Shown in pieces: positions 16,617-28,503 of a DNA stretch of 64,000 bases. This DNA comes from Sphingomonas jejuensis (GTDB lineage: Bacteria; Pseudomonadota; Alphaproteobacteria; Sphingomonadales; Sphingomonadaceae), in contig NZ_JAATJE010000002.1 in the NCBI RefSeq assembly GCF_011927695.1, positions 234,001 to 298,000 of the forward strand, given 5' to 3'. Position 1 is the first letter of the stretch; each line of letters starts with the position of its first letter. A model generated the notes under the pieces. That model worked only from the letters and a program-made list of their open reading frames with translations, was not told the origin of the DNA and ran no database searches. The position numbers and the translations under genes are program-made.

Positions 16617-19115
16617 TCAGCGCGCGGCGGTGGCGATGGCGGTGGCGGCGGCAGGGGCGGCGGCGGTGCCATCGGCGGCGGGCGGTGCCTTCACATGCTG
16701 GTCCAGCCAGCGCGTCATCTCCCACAAGGTGTGGCCGACCGATTCCCGCGCGCGATATCCATGCGCCTCCAGCGGCAGCACGACATAGCGTGCGGTGGCA
16801 CCCTGCCCTTTCAGCGCGGCATAGAAGCGCTCCGTCTGCACGGGAAAGGTGCCGCTGTTGTCGTCGGCCTGCCCGTGGATCAGCAGGATCGGCTCGTTGA
16901 TGCGGTTGGCGTAGGTGAAGGGCGACATTCGCGTGTACACGTCCGTCGCCTCCCAATAGCTGCGCTGCTCCGCCTGGAAGCCGAACGGCGTCAGTGTCCG
17001 GTTGTAGGCGCCCGACCGCGCGATGCCGGTGCGGAACAGGTCGGTGTGCGCCAAGAGGTTGGCCGTCATGAACGCGCCGTAGCTGTGGCCGCCGACGGCG
17101 ATCCGGTCGCGGCTCGCCACGCCCATGTCGACCACCGCCTTCACCGCCGCCTCTGCATTGGCGGTCAGCTGCTCGATATAGCTGTCGTTCGGCTCCGCCC
17201 CGCCCACGCCGACGATCGGCATGGATGGGTTGTCGAGGATGGCGTAGCCCTGCGTCAGCAGGAACAGGTGGCTGGATCCGCCCGGCCGCACGAACCGGTT
17301 CTGCACGTCCACCGTCTGTCCCGCGACGGCGGCATCGGTGAACTCCGCCGGATAGGCCCACATTAGCAGCGGCAGCGGCCCGTCGCGATCCTTGTTGTAC
17401 CCCGCTGGCAGGTAAAGCGTGCCGGACAGCTTGACGCCGTCCGCGCGGGTGTAGGTGATCAGCTGGCGCGTGGCGTCCGCCAGCTGCGGCGCCGGATCGG
17501 GGAACCGGGTCAGCACGGTGGTCTGCCCGCCGCCCAGGTCCCGCAGCAGCAGGTTGGGCGGATCGACCCGCGTTTCGCGCCGCGTCACCGCGCGGGTGCC
17601 GGCCGCGTCGACAAAGCCCACCAGCGTCTCGTAATCGCTGTCGGCCGATGTCCACAGCCGTTCGGTTTGGCCGCTTCCGGTGTCCACCGCCGCGATGAAC
17701 GGGAACTCGCCGCGCGGCGTCGCCCCCGCGCCTGTCATCAGCACGCGGCCGCGCCCGTCGAACCGCGCCACCGGAAAGCCGGCCGCATTGTCTTCGGTGA
17801 TCGGCTCGCCCGGATCATTGTACCGATCCTGGTAATTGCGCTCGAGCAGGATGCGCGACTGCCCGGTCGACGGGTCGACGACATACCGGGTCTCGTGCCG
17901 GGTCTGGAACCACTGGGTCGATACCAGTGCCAGGTCGTCGCGACCCCACGTCACCCCGCCATAGCGCTCACCCATGTCGAGCATCCGGCGCGGCGCGCCA
18001 CGGAACGGCGCCGCCAGCGTCAGCAGCCGGTCGCGCACCGCGGCCTGGTTCCGCGGGTTGCCGCCGTCCTGCGCTTCCACCCAGGCGAGCGTGGCCGGCG
18101 CGTCCGATCGCCATTCGACCTGCCGCGGCCCGACCGGCACCGCATCGAAGGCGGTGGGGATGTCGTCGCGCAGCGGCAGGTCGGCGACCCGGTGTTCCAC
18201 CCGGCCGTTCATGTCGGTCACCACGATATCGGTGGGGAACAGCCGGGCCGGCACGGCATAGCTGTAGGGCTGCTTCACCGTGGTCAGCAGCAGGTGGCGC
18301 CCGTCGGGCGACACGTCCGCGCCCAGGTGCACGCCCGCCGCGCCGATCGCGCGGGGCGCGCCGTCCAGCGGCACCAGCGTCGGCTGCGATGTGAAGTAAT
18401 GGGTGAACAGCACCTCGTCCGTCCGGTTCTGCAGCAGGTCCTGATAGGTGCGGACCGGCGCCGTGCGGCCGGCGGTTTCCTCCACGATCGGCCCCGCGGG
18501 CGTGCCCGTCGCCGCTGGGATGGCTCCGCGATCCGCCGGCACGGCGCGGACCAGCAGCCCGCGGCTGTCGGGCAGCCAGCTGTACCCGCCGCCCGCCGCC
18601 ATGTTTACCTGCACCCGCTCGATCGGCCGCGGCCGCCCGCTCGCCACATCCACGGTCCACAGCGACAGGCCGGTCTCGCCATCGACCACCATCGCCAGCG
18701 TCCTGCCGTCGGGCGAAAAGGACGGCGCGGTGAACCGTATGCCGTCGGGCAGCGCGATGCGCCGCGGCGTGCCGCCGGTCACGTCCTGCAGCGACAGCCC
18801 GGTCAGCCACGCGACGCGGCTCTCCGCCGGTCCGTTGTTGCGCGGATTGATGCGATACCCGCCCAGTCGCAGCATCGGCTCGGCCAGCGAGGCGATCGAC
18901 GGCAGGCTGGCCCGGTCGAAGATCGCCAGCGTCCGGTGGTCGGGCGACATCGCCACCCCCGGTGTCGGCGATGCGTCCAGGATCTCCGCGATCGGTGCAG
19001 GCGGCTGCTGATAGGCGAACGGTGCCGGGTTCTCCGATGGCGCAGGCGGCGTCTGCGCGGCACCAGTCTGGCACAGCAGGGTGGAGGCAAGCAGGACGGC
19101 AAGGGATCGGGTCAC
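16617..19115 (-). CDS. Secreted S9 prolyl-oligopeptidase-family peptidase
   Basis: An 832-residue serine peptidase with a signal peptide (residues 1-20). The N-terminal two thirds form a beta-propeller with repeats such as VAMSPDHRTLAIFD and APSFSPDGRTLAMV. The C-terminal alpha/beta-hydrolase domain carries the triad S678 (GGHSYGAFM), D751 (GQADDNS) and H785 (LEAHGYR). The GGHSYGAFMTANLL block is closest to the S9D glutamyl-endopeptidase group. The GTG at 19115 is chosen since it begins the signal peptide; upstream in-frame sequence has no such feature. Probably periplasmic peptide degradation. Confidence 0.88.
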   Translation of the reverse strand: MTRSLAVLLASTLLCQTGAAQTPPAPSENPAPFAYQQPPAPIAEILDASPTPGVAMSPDHRTLAIFDRASLPSIASLAEPMLRLGGYRINPRNNGPAESRVAWLTGLSLQDVTGGTPRRIALPDGIRFTAPSFSPDGRTLAMVVDGETGLSLWTVDVASGRPRPIERVQVNMAAGGGYSWLPDSRGLLVRAVPADRGAIPAATGTPAGPIVEETAGRTAPVRTYQDLLQNRTDEVLFTHYFTSQPTLVPLDGAPRAIGAAGVHLGADVSPDGRHLLLTTVKQPYSYAVPARLFPTDIVVTDMNGRVEHRVADLPLRDDIPTAFDAVPVGPRQVEWRSDAPATLAWVEAQDGGNPRNQAAVRDRLLTLAAPFRGAPRRMLDMGERYGGVTWGRDDLALVSTQWFQTRHETRYVVDPSTGQSRILLERNYQDRYNDPGEPITEDNAAGFPVARFDGRGRVLMTGAGATPRGEFPFIAAVDTGSGQTERLWTSADSDYETLVGFVDAAGTRAVTRRETRVDPPNLLLRDLGGGQTTVLTRFPDPAPQLADATRQLITYTRADGVKLSGTLYLPAGYNKDRDGPLPLLMWAYPAEFTDAAVAGQTVDVQNRFVRPGGSSHLFLLTQGYAILDNPSMPIVGVGGAEPNDSYIEQLTANAEAAVKAVVDMGVASRDRIAVGGHSYGAFMTANLLAHTDLFRTGIARSGAYNRTLTPFGFQAEQRSYWEATDVYTRMSPFTYANRINEPILLIHGQADDNSGTFPVQTERFYAALKGQGATARYVVLPLEAHGYRARESVGHTLWEMTRWLDQHVKAPPAADGTAAAPAAATAIATAAR

Positions 19116-19292
19116 GGGCTTCTCCGCTGATGGTGGCAACACCTTAGCTCCCGCCCGCCCCCTGCCAACAGCAAAGCGGGCAGGCGGAAAACGTCGCGGG
19201 TCCACCCTCCGGCGCGCGGCCACGCCGCGGCCGGCAACAACCATGCGCGCTGTTCGTAGTCCCCCGGCGCACAGGCAGGAAGGACGGCAGCG

Positions 19293-20063
19293 GTGGCAAA
19301 CGGCCGGGTGGTTGTGGTGACGGGTGCGGAATCGGGCATCGGCGCCGCGTGCGCCCGCGCCTTCGGAGGCAACGGGGACCGTGTCGCGATCCTCTATCAC
19401 GGCGATGCGACCGCCGCCGGGGACAGCGCCGATGCGGTGCGCGCGGCCGGCGGCGATGCGATCTGCCTCCAGGCGGACGTCGCGGCCGAGGCGTCGGTGG
19501 ACGCGGCGTTCGGCGCGGTGGAACAGCGCTGGGCGCCCGCCGACGTGCTGGTCAACTCCGCCGGGCTCAACATGACCGGCGTCGCCGTGCGCGACATGGC
19601 GCTGGCGCAGTGGCAGCGCCTGATCGACACCGACCTGACCGGCGCCTTTCTAACCTCGCGCCGGTTCCTGCGCGGGCGCGGCACGGTGCGGGCGGATGCG
19701 GCGATCATCCACATCTCGTCGATCCACGCCTATGCGGTGCGGGCCGGCGGCGCCGACTATTGCGCGGCCAAGGGCGGCCTCACCAACCTCGTCGAGACGC
19801 TCGCGATCGAGGAAGCGCCCCGCCTCATCCGCGTCAATGCGATCGAGCCCGGCATGATCCTGACGCCGATGAACGCGCGCGCCAGCACCGACGCGGACTA
19901 TCGCCGCACGCTTGAAGGCAACATCCCGCTGGGTCGTGCCGGCGGGGCTGGCGAGGTCGCCGATCTTGCGCTGTTCCTCGCGTCGGATCGCGCGCGCTAC
20001 ATCACCGGCGCGCGGGTCGTGATCGATGGCGGCCTGTCCCTCATGCAGGCGCTCGGCGCATGA
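19293..20063 (+). CDS. SDR-family oxidoreductase
   Basis: A 256-residue short-chain dehydrogenase. The NAD(P)-binding motif TGAESGIG lies at residues 10-17, the catalytic YCAAKGG follows a serine in ISSIHAYA, and the C-terminus reads ITGARVVIDGGLS. It starts with GTG. The stop overlaps the ATG of a GH130-like gene, suggesting joint action on a sugar, for example a glucose-dehydrogenase-type step. The substrate is unproven. Confidence 0.88.
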   Translation: MANGRVVVVTGAESGIGAACARAFGGNGDRVAILYHGDATAAGDSADAVRAAGGDAICLQADVAAEASVDAAFGAVEQRWAPADVLVNSAGLNMTGVAVRDMALAQWQRLIDTDLTGAFLTSRRFLRGRGTVRADAAIIHISSIHAYAVRAGGADYCAAKGGLTNLVETLAIEEAPRLIRVNAIEPGMILTPMNARASTDADYRRTLEGNIPLGRAGGAGEVADLALFLASDRARYITGARVVIDGGLSLMQALGA

Positions 20064-21022
20064 CCGCACGCTTCCAGCCCGGACCCGCTCAAGCCGACAT
20101 GAAGGAGCAGGTGGAGCCCGCTCCCATCGCGCTCGACTTCAACGTCAAGGCGATCGAGCCGGTGCTGCTGGACGGCCCGCCGGAGCTCGCCGACCGCGAC
20201 CTGATGAGCCCCTTTGTCTGGCGCGAAGCGGACAGCCGGTACGGCATCATGGTCCGCGCCGTTCCCCGCGCCGGGACCACGCCCACCGACACCGGCGTCA
20301 TCTGGGCGGGCTGGAGCGAGGATGGCCGCCGCTTCGCCATGAACGATGCCCCCGCCATCGTCCCCGGCCCCGACCCGCACGACGCCGGCGGGGTGGAGGA
20401 TCCGACTGTGGTGCGCACGGCGGACGGCTATCTTGTATACTACACCGGCGTGCTGGCCGACCACGCGCATGGCGAGCTGTCCTACGCCACCGGCCCCTCG
20501 CTCGACCGGCTTGAAAAGAGCGGCGTCGCGCTCGCCTCGTCGAAATCGGAAGGCAACACCAAGGAAGCCACCGTTGACCGCACGGCGGATGGCCGGTGGC
20601 GCCTGTTCTACGAATATGCCGCGGATCAGGCATCCCGCGTCGGCCTCGCCTTCGGCACCGGCATGGCCGGACCCTGGCAGGAACAGCCCACCCCGTTCAT
20701 GCCGCGCGAGGACAGCTGGGACGACTGGCACCTGTCGACCGGTCCGCTGCTGACCGACGACGCGGCGACGCCGGTGATGTTCTACAACGGCGCCACCCGT
20801 GACGCGCGCTGGCGGATCGGCTGGGTGGCGTTCGACCGCGACTACACGCGCGTCGTCGCGCGCGGCGTCCAGCCGCTCGTCACACCCCCGCCGGTCGCCG
20901 AACGCACCGCCACCGACATCGCCTTTGCCGCGTCCGTGGTGGTGGAAGGCGACGGCACCATCTGGCTCTACTACTCGCTGGAGGACCGCCGCCTGGCGCG
21001 AGCGCGCATTCGGCGGAGCTGA
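20060..21022 (+). CDS. GH130/GH43-like glycosidase or phosphorylase
   Basis: A 320-residue five-bladed-propeller glycoside enzyme. The block GGVEDPTVVRTADGYLVYYTG holds the acid that the family uses as catalytic residue, and later SWDDWHLSTGPLL and MFYNGATRD agree with GH130-like proteins. No signal peptide is visible, so it is probably cytosolic, like phosphorylases of mannosides. It overlaps the SDR gene by four bases. Assignment to GH130 rather than GH43 is by pattern only. Confidence 0.72.
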   Translation: MTARFQPGPAQADMKEQVEPAPIALDFNVKAIEPVLLDGPPELADRDLMSPFVWREADSRYGIMVRAVPRAGTTPTDTGVIWAGWSEDGRRFAMNDAPAIVPGPDPHDAGGVEDPTVVRTADGYLVYYTGVLADHAHGELSYATGPSLDRLEKSGVALASSKSEGNTKEATVDRTADGRWRLFYEYAADQASRVGLAFGTGMAGPWQEQPTPFMPREDSWDDWHLSTGPLLTDDAATPVMFYNGATRDARWRIGWVAFDRDYTRVVARGVQPLVTPPPVAERTATDIAFAASVVVEGDGTIWLYYSLEDRRLARARIRRS

Positions 21023-21061
21023 AGGGTAATCAGCGTCACCGCGAGCGAGGAGAGCAGGCTC

Positions 21062-22777
21062 TCAGAGGAGAGCAGGCTGCCGGGCACTCGCCTCCCGCCC
21101 AGCCTTCCGGAAGGCTGCGGTCGCGTCGACGAAGGGAATGTCCGGCTTCTTGCCTTGGAACAGCTCGGCCAAAGTCATGATCTGCAGCCGCGGATAACTC
21201 CGCCCGGTCGCCTCCGCATGGAAGCGACCGACCGCCGCGGCCTCTTTCTCCATCACGCTGGTCGGCAGCGCCTTAGTGATGAACACGCCGATCGGCGCCT
21301 TTTCACGCTCCATGGTGGAATGGAGGTCACGAATCATCTGCACGCCGACATTGTCGCCGCCCTTTACCGAAACGAGCGCCTTGTCCGTCCGCTTGCCGTC
21401 CGGCTTGAAGTAAATGATCCCATCGACTCCGCCGTCGGCACCTTTCTTCTTCCCGCCAAATGGCATCGCGTCCACCATCGACACCACCCACCACTGGAAC
21501 TGATACTTGTCCCGTCGCGCCAGATCCTCAGCGGACGCGAGGTCCTTCGGCGTTCCCTCCACCGTGAACGCGGCACCCGGAAACGCCGCCTGCATCCGCT
21601 TCTCGATCAGGCTGATGGCAAGGTGCGTCACATCGATCCCGATCCAATGCCGCGCCAGCTTCTGCGCCGCATGGATCGCCGTGCCGCAGCCGCAGAACGG
21701 ATCGAGCACCACATCGCCCTCGTTCTACGACGCAGCGATGATACGCTCGAGCAGGCCAATAGGCTTCTGCGTTGGATAACCTAACCTCTCTTCATCGCCT
21801 TGCGCTGTAAGCCAACGGACATCCTCATCGATGCCTTCTTGAGACCCGTGTAGCGTCCCACGAGTATGAGGTTGATAAGCCCAGATGTCTTGCAGCAGCA
21901 GGCCGGGGCTCCGATCCAAATACTGCCGGTATGTTGGCAACGCTCCCGACCCAACCGGAGGAAAATCGATCACGCCGAGGTCTGCCAGAGCATCGAGTTT
22001 TGCATGTTGTGGTAGGTCGGGATCGACGCCCAAGGCTGTCACTAAATCGCTTGGAACCGCCCAATGGCGCTTCGCCGCCGTAGGATCATAACCTCGCCAA
22101 ACCTTGCCGGACTCACCGTTCCGTGTTCCAGCTCCATGGATCGAGTTTGTCCAGAAATATCCTCGCCGGTCTTCCTTCTTGAAGTAGCTCTCCACATGGC
22201 CGCGAGTGTACGGTCGGAACACTGGGCGGTGGCGATAAGCCGCAGACTTCCTATAAAAGTGGATCACATCGTGAACCGGGCCAAATCGCTTGGCATTGTT
22301 GTGCGAGCCCGTCCTTCGCCAAATCACCTCGTTTAACCAGTTATCTGCCCCAAACACCCCATCCAGCAGCAGCTTCAAGTAGTGGCTCGCCGTAGGGTCG
22401 CAGTGGAGATATAGGCTGCCGGTCGGCTTCAGCACCCGGTGCAATTCGACCAGGCGGATCGCCATCATTGACAGGTACGCCATCACGTCGTTCTCGCCCA
22501 GGAACGACCGCATTGCGTTCAGCAGGTCGAACGCCTTGCTATTGCCGCTGCGGGCGACCTGATCGAAGGCGTCCTCCGCCGTATCGTTCCAGTGCCAGGT
22601 GTCCTCGAACGCCTCGATCTGCGCGTCGGCCTGCGTGCCGGCAGGCGACTTGAACAGGATGTTGTAGTTGGCGTTCGAATTGAACGGCGGGTCCAGGTAG
22701 ACCAGGTCGACGCTTTCGCTCGCCACATGCTCACGCAGCACGTCGAGATTGTCGCCGTAGAAAAGCCGATTGGTCAT
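21062..22777 (-). pseudogene. DNA methyltransferase with nuclease-like domain, amber-interrupted
   Basis: Read through one stop, this frame encodes 571 residues. The N-terminal part has the beta-class methyltransferase order: catalytic motif IV LVYLDPPFN, then a target-recognition region, then motif I LDPFCGCGTA. The C-terminal 150 residues resemble an Mrr-type restriction domain: GADGGVDGIIYF, ALVSVKGG, and GVFITKALP. Codon 351 is TAG (21727-21725) between RIIAAS and NEGDVV, exactly where the SAM-binding half begins, so the product would be inactive unless read through. The middle (about 21760-22330) is clearly less GC-rich than both ends. No separate restriction gene is nearby. Confidence 0.8.
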
Positions 22778-22789
22778 CTTTGCTCCAAG

Positions 22790-22804
22790 GAACGCACCGG
22801 GAAC
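22790..22804 (-). promoter_or_regulatory. LexA-like box before methyltransferase
   Basis: GAAC-N7-GAAC, which is GTTC-N7-GTTC on the minus strand, the alphaproteobacterial LexA pattern, 13 bases before the methyltransferase ATG. Its right half-site is also the -35 element of a promoter for the opposite gene, so the match may be partly coincidental. Confidence 0.4.
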
Positions 22805-22824
22805 ACCAGCACAGCTTGGACGTT
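22800..22824 (+). promoter_or_regulatory. EcfG-type stress promoter
   Basis: An exact match to GGAAC-N16-CGTT: GGAAC at 22800-22804 and CGTT at 22821-22824. It ends 37 bases before the ATG of a small lysine-rich protein gene, which is thus likely part of the general stress response. Confidence 0.68.
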
Positions 22825-22861
22825 AGACATGACGCGTGCATCTTTCCAGAAGGAACCGACG

Positions 22862-22999
22862 ATGGCGGACAAGAAGACCTCATCTGAAGCGGCAAGGTCA
22901 GCCTCAAAGACGTTGCGTGATGGTCGAACGTCGAAAGATTCGAAAGCAGCGGCGGGCTCTGCTTTGAGCCAGAAGGAAGGTAGCAAGAAGAAGTCGTAG
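22862..22999 (+). CDS. Small Lys/Ser-rich conserved protein
   Basis: A 45-residue protein rich in lysine, serine and alanine, with the block SASKTLRDGRTSKDSKAAAG followed by SALSQ. Similar short proteins of unknown function are widespread in bacteria. An AAGGA ribosome site precedes the ATG, and an exact EcfG-type promoter lies upstream. It is divergent from the methyltransferase gene and upstream of uvrA in the same direction. Confidence 0.75.
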   Translation: MADKKTSSEAARSASKTLRDGRTSKDSKAAAGSALSQKEGSKKKS

Positions 23000-23088
23000 C
23001 GTCCCCGCCAAACAATGCCGAGCGCGGGCGCGCCTCACCTCGCAACATGCGCCCGGCTTCCCTATCTCCCGCTCTGGCCTGCCAACCG

Positions 23089-23103
23089 GAACGGACGTAG
23101 AAC
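23089..23103 (+). promoter_or_regulatory. LexA (SOS) box of uvrA
   Basis: GAAC GGACGTA GAAC, an exact GTTC-N7-GTTC palindromic-repeat site on the other strand. It ends 6 bases before the uvrA ATG. uvrA is a standard SOS gene in alphaproteobacteria, so repression by LexA at this site is very likely. Confidence 0.85.
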
Positions 23104-23109
23104 ACCCCT

Positions 23110-26031
<2,922 letters not shown>

Positions 26032-26103
26032 ATTAGCGCCTTGAGATTCCATTCACATCAAATCTAAGCTGTGCTTGCCTAGCGATATTGGCTACGAAGA
26101 AGC

Positions 26104-27033
26104 ATGAACGACGCCGATGCCTACCTTGATCTATCTGAGAAGGTAATTCGGGCTTTAAGGCGTCCAGCCTCCACGCGCGACATACTTAGAGAAGCTACTC
26201 TTCGGGACCTAATACCTCCCCACCTGCACGGTAGAACCCAGCACAAAACAATTGGCGCGAGATTGAGTGAAGATATTCTTGCGAAGCGGGAACGCTGCCG
26301 GTTTTTCAGGGTCAGACCCGGAAGGTTTTTCCTGAGATCATTTATCGACGATCCAACAATCCCAAAGGATTTTAAAACCCCGATTGTAGCACGACGCCGT
26401 TCTCGGCAGCTTCAGCGGGAATGCGCGGCTTACATTCACGCCGATAAACTGCCCTCGGCTTATTCTGCTAGCGACAGAATGCGAGCGTCCGATTTTCGCA
26501 AGCTCGTTCGACTTGAGAATATTGAGTACTATAGCGGGGTGCACTCTGATCCTCTAGCCATTCCGATTTACACAGCTGCATATGTAAAACGCGGTTCGCG
26601 TCTATTGGTTTACCGGCGCGGATCGTTTGCGGAGTCGAGGCTTGGCTTTAAGGGATTACGGACAGCCCTGTTTGCATCGCCCCTTGCTCAAAGTGATCGC
26701 ACGTTATTTGATCTCTTTGACCATGGCGCAGTCACTACGTCCTTAATGGCGCTCGCAACCGACTTGGATCTCTATCTTTCTCCTCATTTACCGGGCTTCG
26801 AGGAAAGCGCAAGATTAACAGGAGCTGTGGTATTTACAGATCCTATGAAGAGCCTCGTGGGCTTTGTAGAGGTTGTTCCACCACCAGATTATACGCCCTA
26901 CTCTCGCAAGCTATCGATTGGCGGGTTTGAATGGGCCCCGATCAGTACCCTTACGTCTAATATAAATGAGTTTGATCCTTGGACAGTTTCGATTATTCGT
27001 CACTTAGATAGCGGAGCAATCAAGGCCTCATGA
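26104..27033 (+). CDS. HARE-HTH protein with NUDIX-like C-terminus
   Basis: A 309-residue protein from an AT-rich insert. Residues about 8-80 look like a HARE-HTH winged helix (VIRALRRPASTRDILREA, then HKTIGARLSEDILAK and FFRVRPGRFFLRSF), a domain found in restriction and chromatin proteins. Residues about 150-305 follow the order of a NUDIX fold (YVKRGSRLLVYRRG, GAVVFTDPMKSLVGFVEV, GFEWAPISTL), but the catalytic REUXEEXGU box is not present, so it may bind rather than cut a nucleotide. The stop overlaps the next start (ATGA). Both domain calls are by eye. I know no characterised homologue. Confidence 0.6.
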   Translation: MNDADAYLDLSEKVIRALRRPASTRDILREATLRDLIPPHLHGRTQHKTIGARLSEDILAKRERCRFFRVRPGRFFLRSFIDDPTIPKDFKTPIVARRRSRQLQRECAAYIHADKLPSAYSASDRMRASDFRKLVRLENIEYYSGVHSDPLAIPIYTAAYVKRGSRLLVYRRGSFAESRLGFKGLRTALFASPLAQSDRTLFDLFDHGAVTTSLMALATDLDLYLSPHLPGFEESARLTGAVVFTDPMKSLVGFVEVVPPPDYTPYSRKLSIGGFEWAPISTLTSNINEFDPWTVSIIRHLDSGAIKAS

Positions 27034-28481
27034 GGGATAAGCCGTTCACCATTGAGGAAGAACGGTTTATTGCGCAGCAACTGGGCGCCGTTGAAGATCG
27101 TCAGGTTCAAAGAGCTCTCCAGTTTCTTTGTGAACAATACAGACGGGGGCGATTTAGTACGGACTCAGTTCGGTTGCGCACCCTTGTAATTAACTGCCTA
27201 TTTCGAAATTACGAAGGTGTGAAGCGATGGGCACTAAATGCCCTTGTTGAGATAGGGCTCGGCGCCCACCGTGAAACGGTGGTATCAATGGCGCCTAGTT
27301 TTTTAGATCACCCAGACCTTTATGCATCCTTTGTGAGGCTTATCTTCTTTGGTGAGCGCGAGGATAAAGCGCTGCTGACTTTTAGTCGTCTTGGCCTACC
27401 GCTTCATGGGCTGGCATTAATAGCTGGAGCAGAGCACAGTCATCAACTTCGCAGGCGCCTTATCAAGGAACGCATTCCTCTGGAGCGAGCGGACGTTGAT
27501 GAGCTTCGGGCTGCAATTGTATTAACAGGCAGGCAAAAAGCACCTCCCCATATTTTCTTGCCAAACCATTCTAATGAGTTAGCACTAGGAGAGCTGACGC
27601 TTCATGATTCTGACCCAGTAAAGAAATACGCTATTTGGGCGCAAGCTGAACGTAGACTTGGTTTTTCGGCGCTTCGCATTCCTATATCAGATTACGACAG
27701 TAGTGCGCCGCAAGTGAGAAAATGGATACTACGCCTCTTGTTTTCCGATCCCGATGGTCTATCAAAGAACATTGATCTCATAAAGCATGCGCAACTCGAT
27801 GATAATGAGGATGTTCGGCAGGAGGCGGCAATTCAGCTTAGATCGAATTATGTTTTGGACGGATCCCCTTACCTCCAAGATTGGCTTGCCTCAGAAACCC
27901 ACGAGCCTACAAAGCTAGCGCTGCTGGATCATATCACTGCTTTTGCTTACAGAGATCCTAGTTACCTTGCGATCTGCCTGAGTTTTTACAGAGAGGCGCC
28001 GTTAAAATCGGTTTTGCGTACTCGCCTGGAGGCAGCAGCTTCCGGTACCTCTGTGTTCAAAAGGTTGAGAGCTATAGAGCTTGAGGAAGAAAGCGCTTCA
28101 TTATTCTCAAATGATAATGAATGGGAGGGCCGCTCCGTGACTAACCTGACCCAGAACTTCTATGCTCCAGTCGGCTCTGCAACGGGCACAGGAGCTATTA
28201 GTGCGGATACTATATCAGCGATATCAAACGTTAATAACGTACAGTTACAAAGCGCGCTTCTCTCAGCGAGTAGCTTACTTGAGAAACTGAAGGATGAAGA
28301 CATTCGCGCTGAGGGAAAAGTCGCGATCGAGAGTGTGGCAAAGGCCCCATCAAGACTTGGGATCGGCAGGGTAATAGATTGGCTTGGCAAGATAAAGAAT
28401 GGTATGGATACAACATCCGGCTTAATTAGCTCGGCAGACGGACTTATAGAGACCTTCCAGAACATGGATTTTCCTGGATAG
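27030..28481 (+). CDS. HEAT-like repeat protein of AT-rich island
   Basis: A 483-residue protein coupled to the preceding gene. Residues about 15-350 are repeated helix pairs of HEAT type (VKRWALNALVEIGLG; DPVKKYAIWAQAERRLG; DNEDVRQEAAIQLRSN). A junction at about 370-410 reads VTNLTQNFYAPVGSATGTG and then SAISNVNNVQLQS, like the short beta segments before small helical modules in several abortive-infection proteins. The C-terminal helices (about 410-480) complete the protein. No catalytic motif is seen. Codon use is AT-rich, unlike its neighbours. Function unknown; a sensor or scaffold in a defence pair is a hypothesis. Confidence 0.6.
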   Translation: MRDKPFTIEEERFIAQQLGAVEDRQVQRALQFLCEQYRRGRFSTDSVRLRTLVINCLFRNYEGVKRWALNALVEIGLGAHRETVVSMAPSFLDHPDLYASFVRLIFFGEREDKALLTFSRLGLPLHGLALIAGAEHSHQLRRRLIKERIPLERADVDELRAAIVLTGRQKAPPHIFLPNHSNELALGELTLHDSDPVKKYAIWAQAERRLGFSALRIPISDYDSSAPQVRKWILRLLFSDPDGLSKNIDLIKHAQLDDNEDVRQEAAIQLRSNYVLDGSPYLQDWLASETHEPTKLALLDHITAFAYRDPSYLAICLSFYREAPLKSVLRTRLEAAASGTSVFKRLRAIELEEESASLFSNDNEWEGRSVTNLTQNFYAPVGSATGTGAISADTISAISNVNNVQLQSALLSASSLLEKLKDEDIRAEGKVAIESVAKAPSRLGIGRVIDWLGKIKNGMDTTSGLISSADGLIETFQNMDFPG

Positions 28482-28492
28482 GATTATCCAGG
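28473..28492 (+). terminator. Hairpin at end of AT-rich island
   Basis: A perfect 8-base-pair inverted repeat CCTGGATA / TATCCAGG with loop GGAT covers the stop codon of the HEAT-like gene. No T-run follows. It could be a weak terminator or mark the edge of the insert. Confidence 0.4.
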
Positions 28493-28503
28493 ATGATTAC
28501 TTG

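Noticed and set aside
17667-19130. A 487-codon plus-strand frame opposite the S9 peptidase
   Set aside because: Arg/His-rich composition with no domain; a shadow of the peptidase gene, which has a signal peptide and full catalytic triad.
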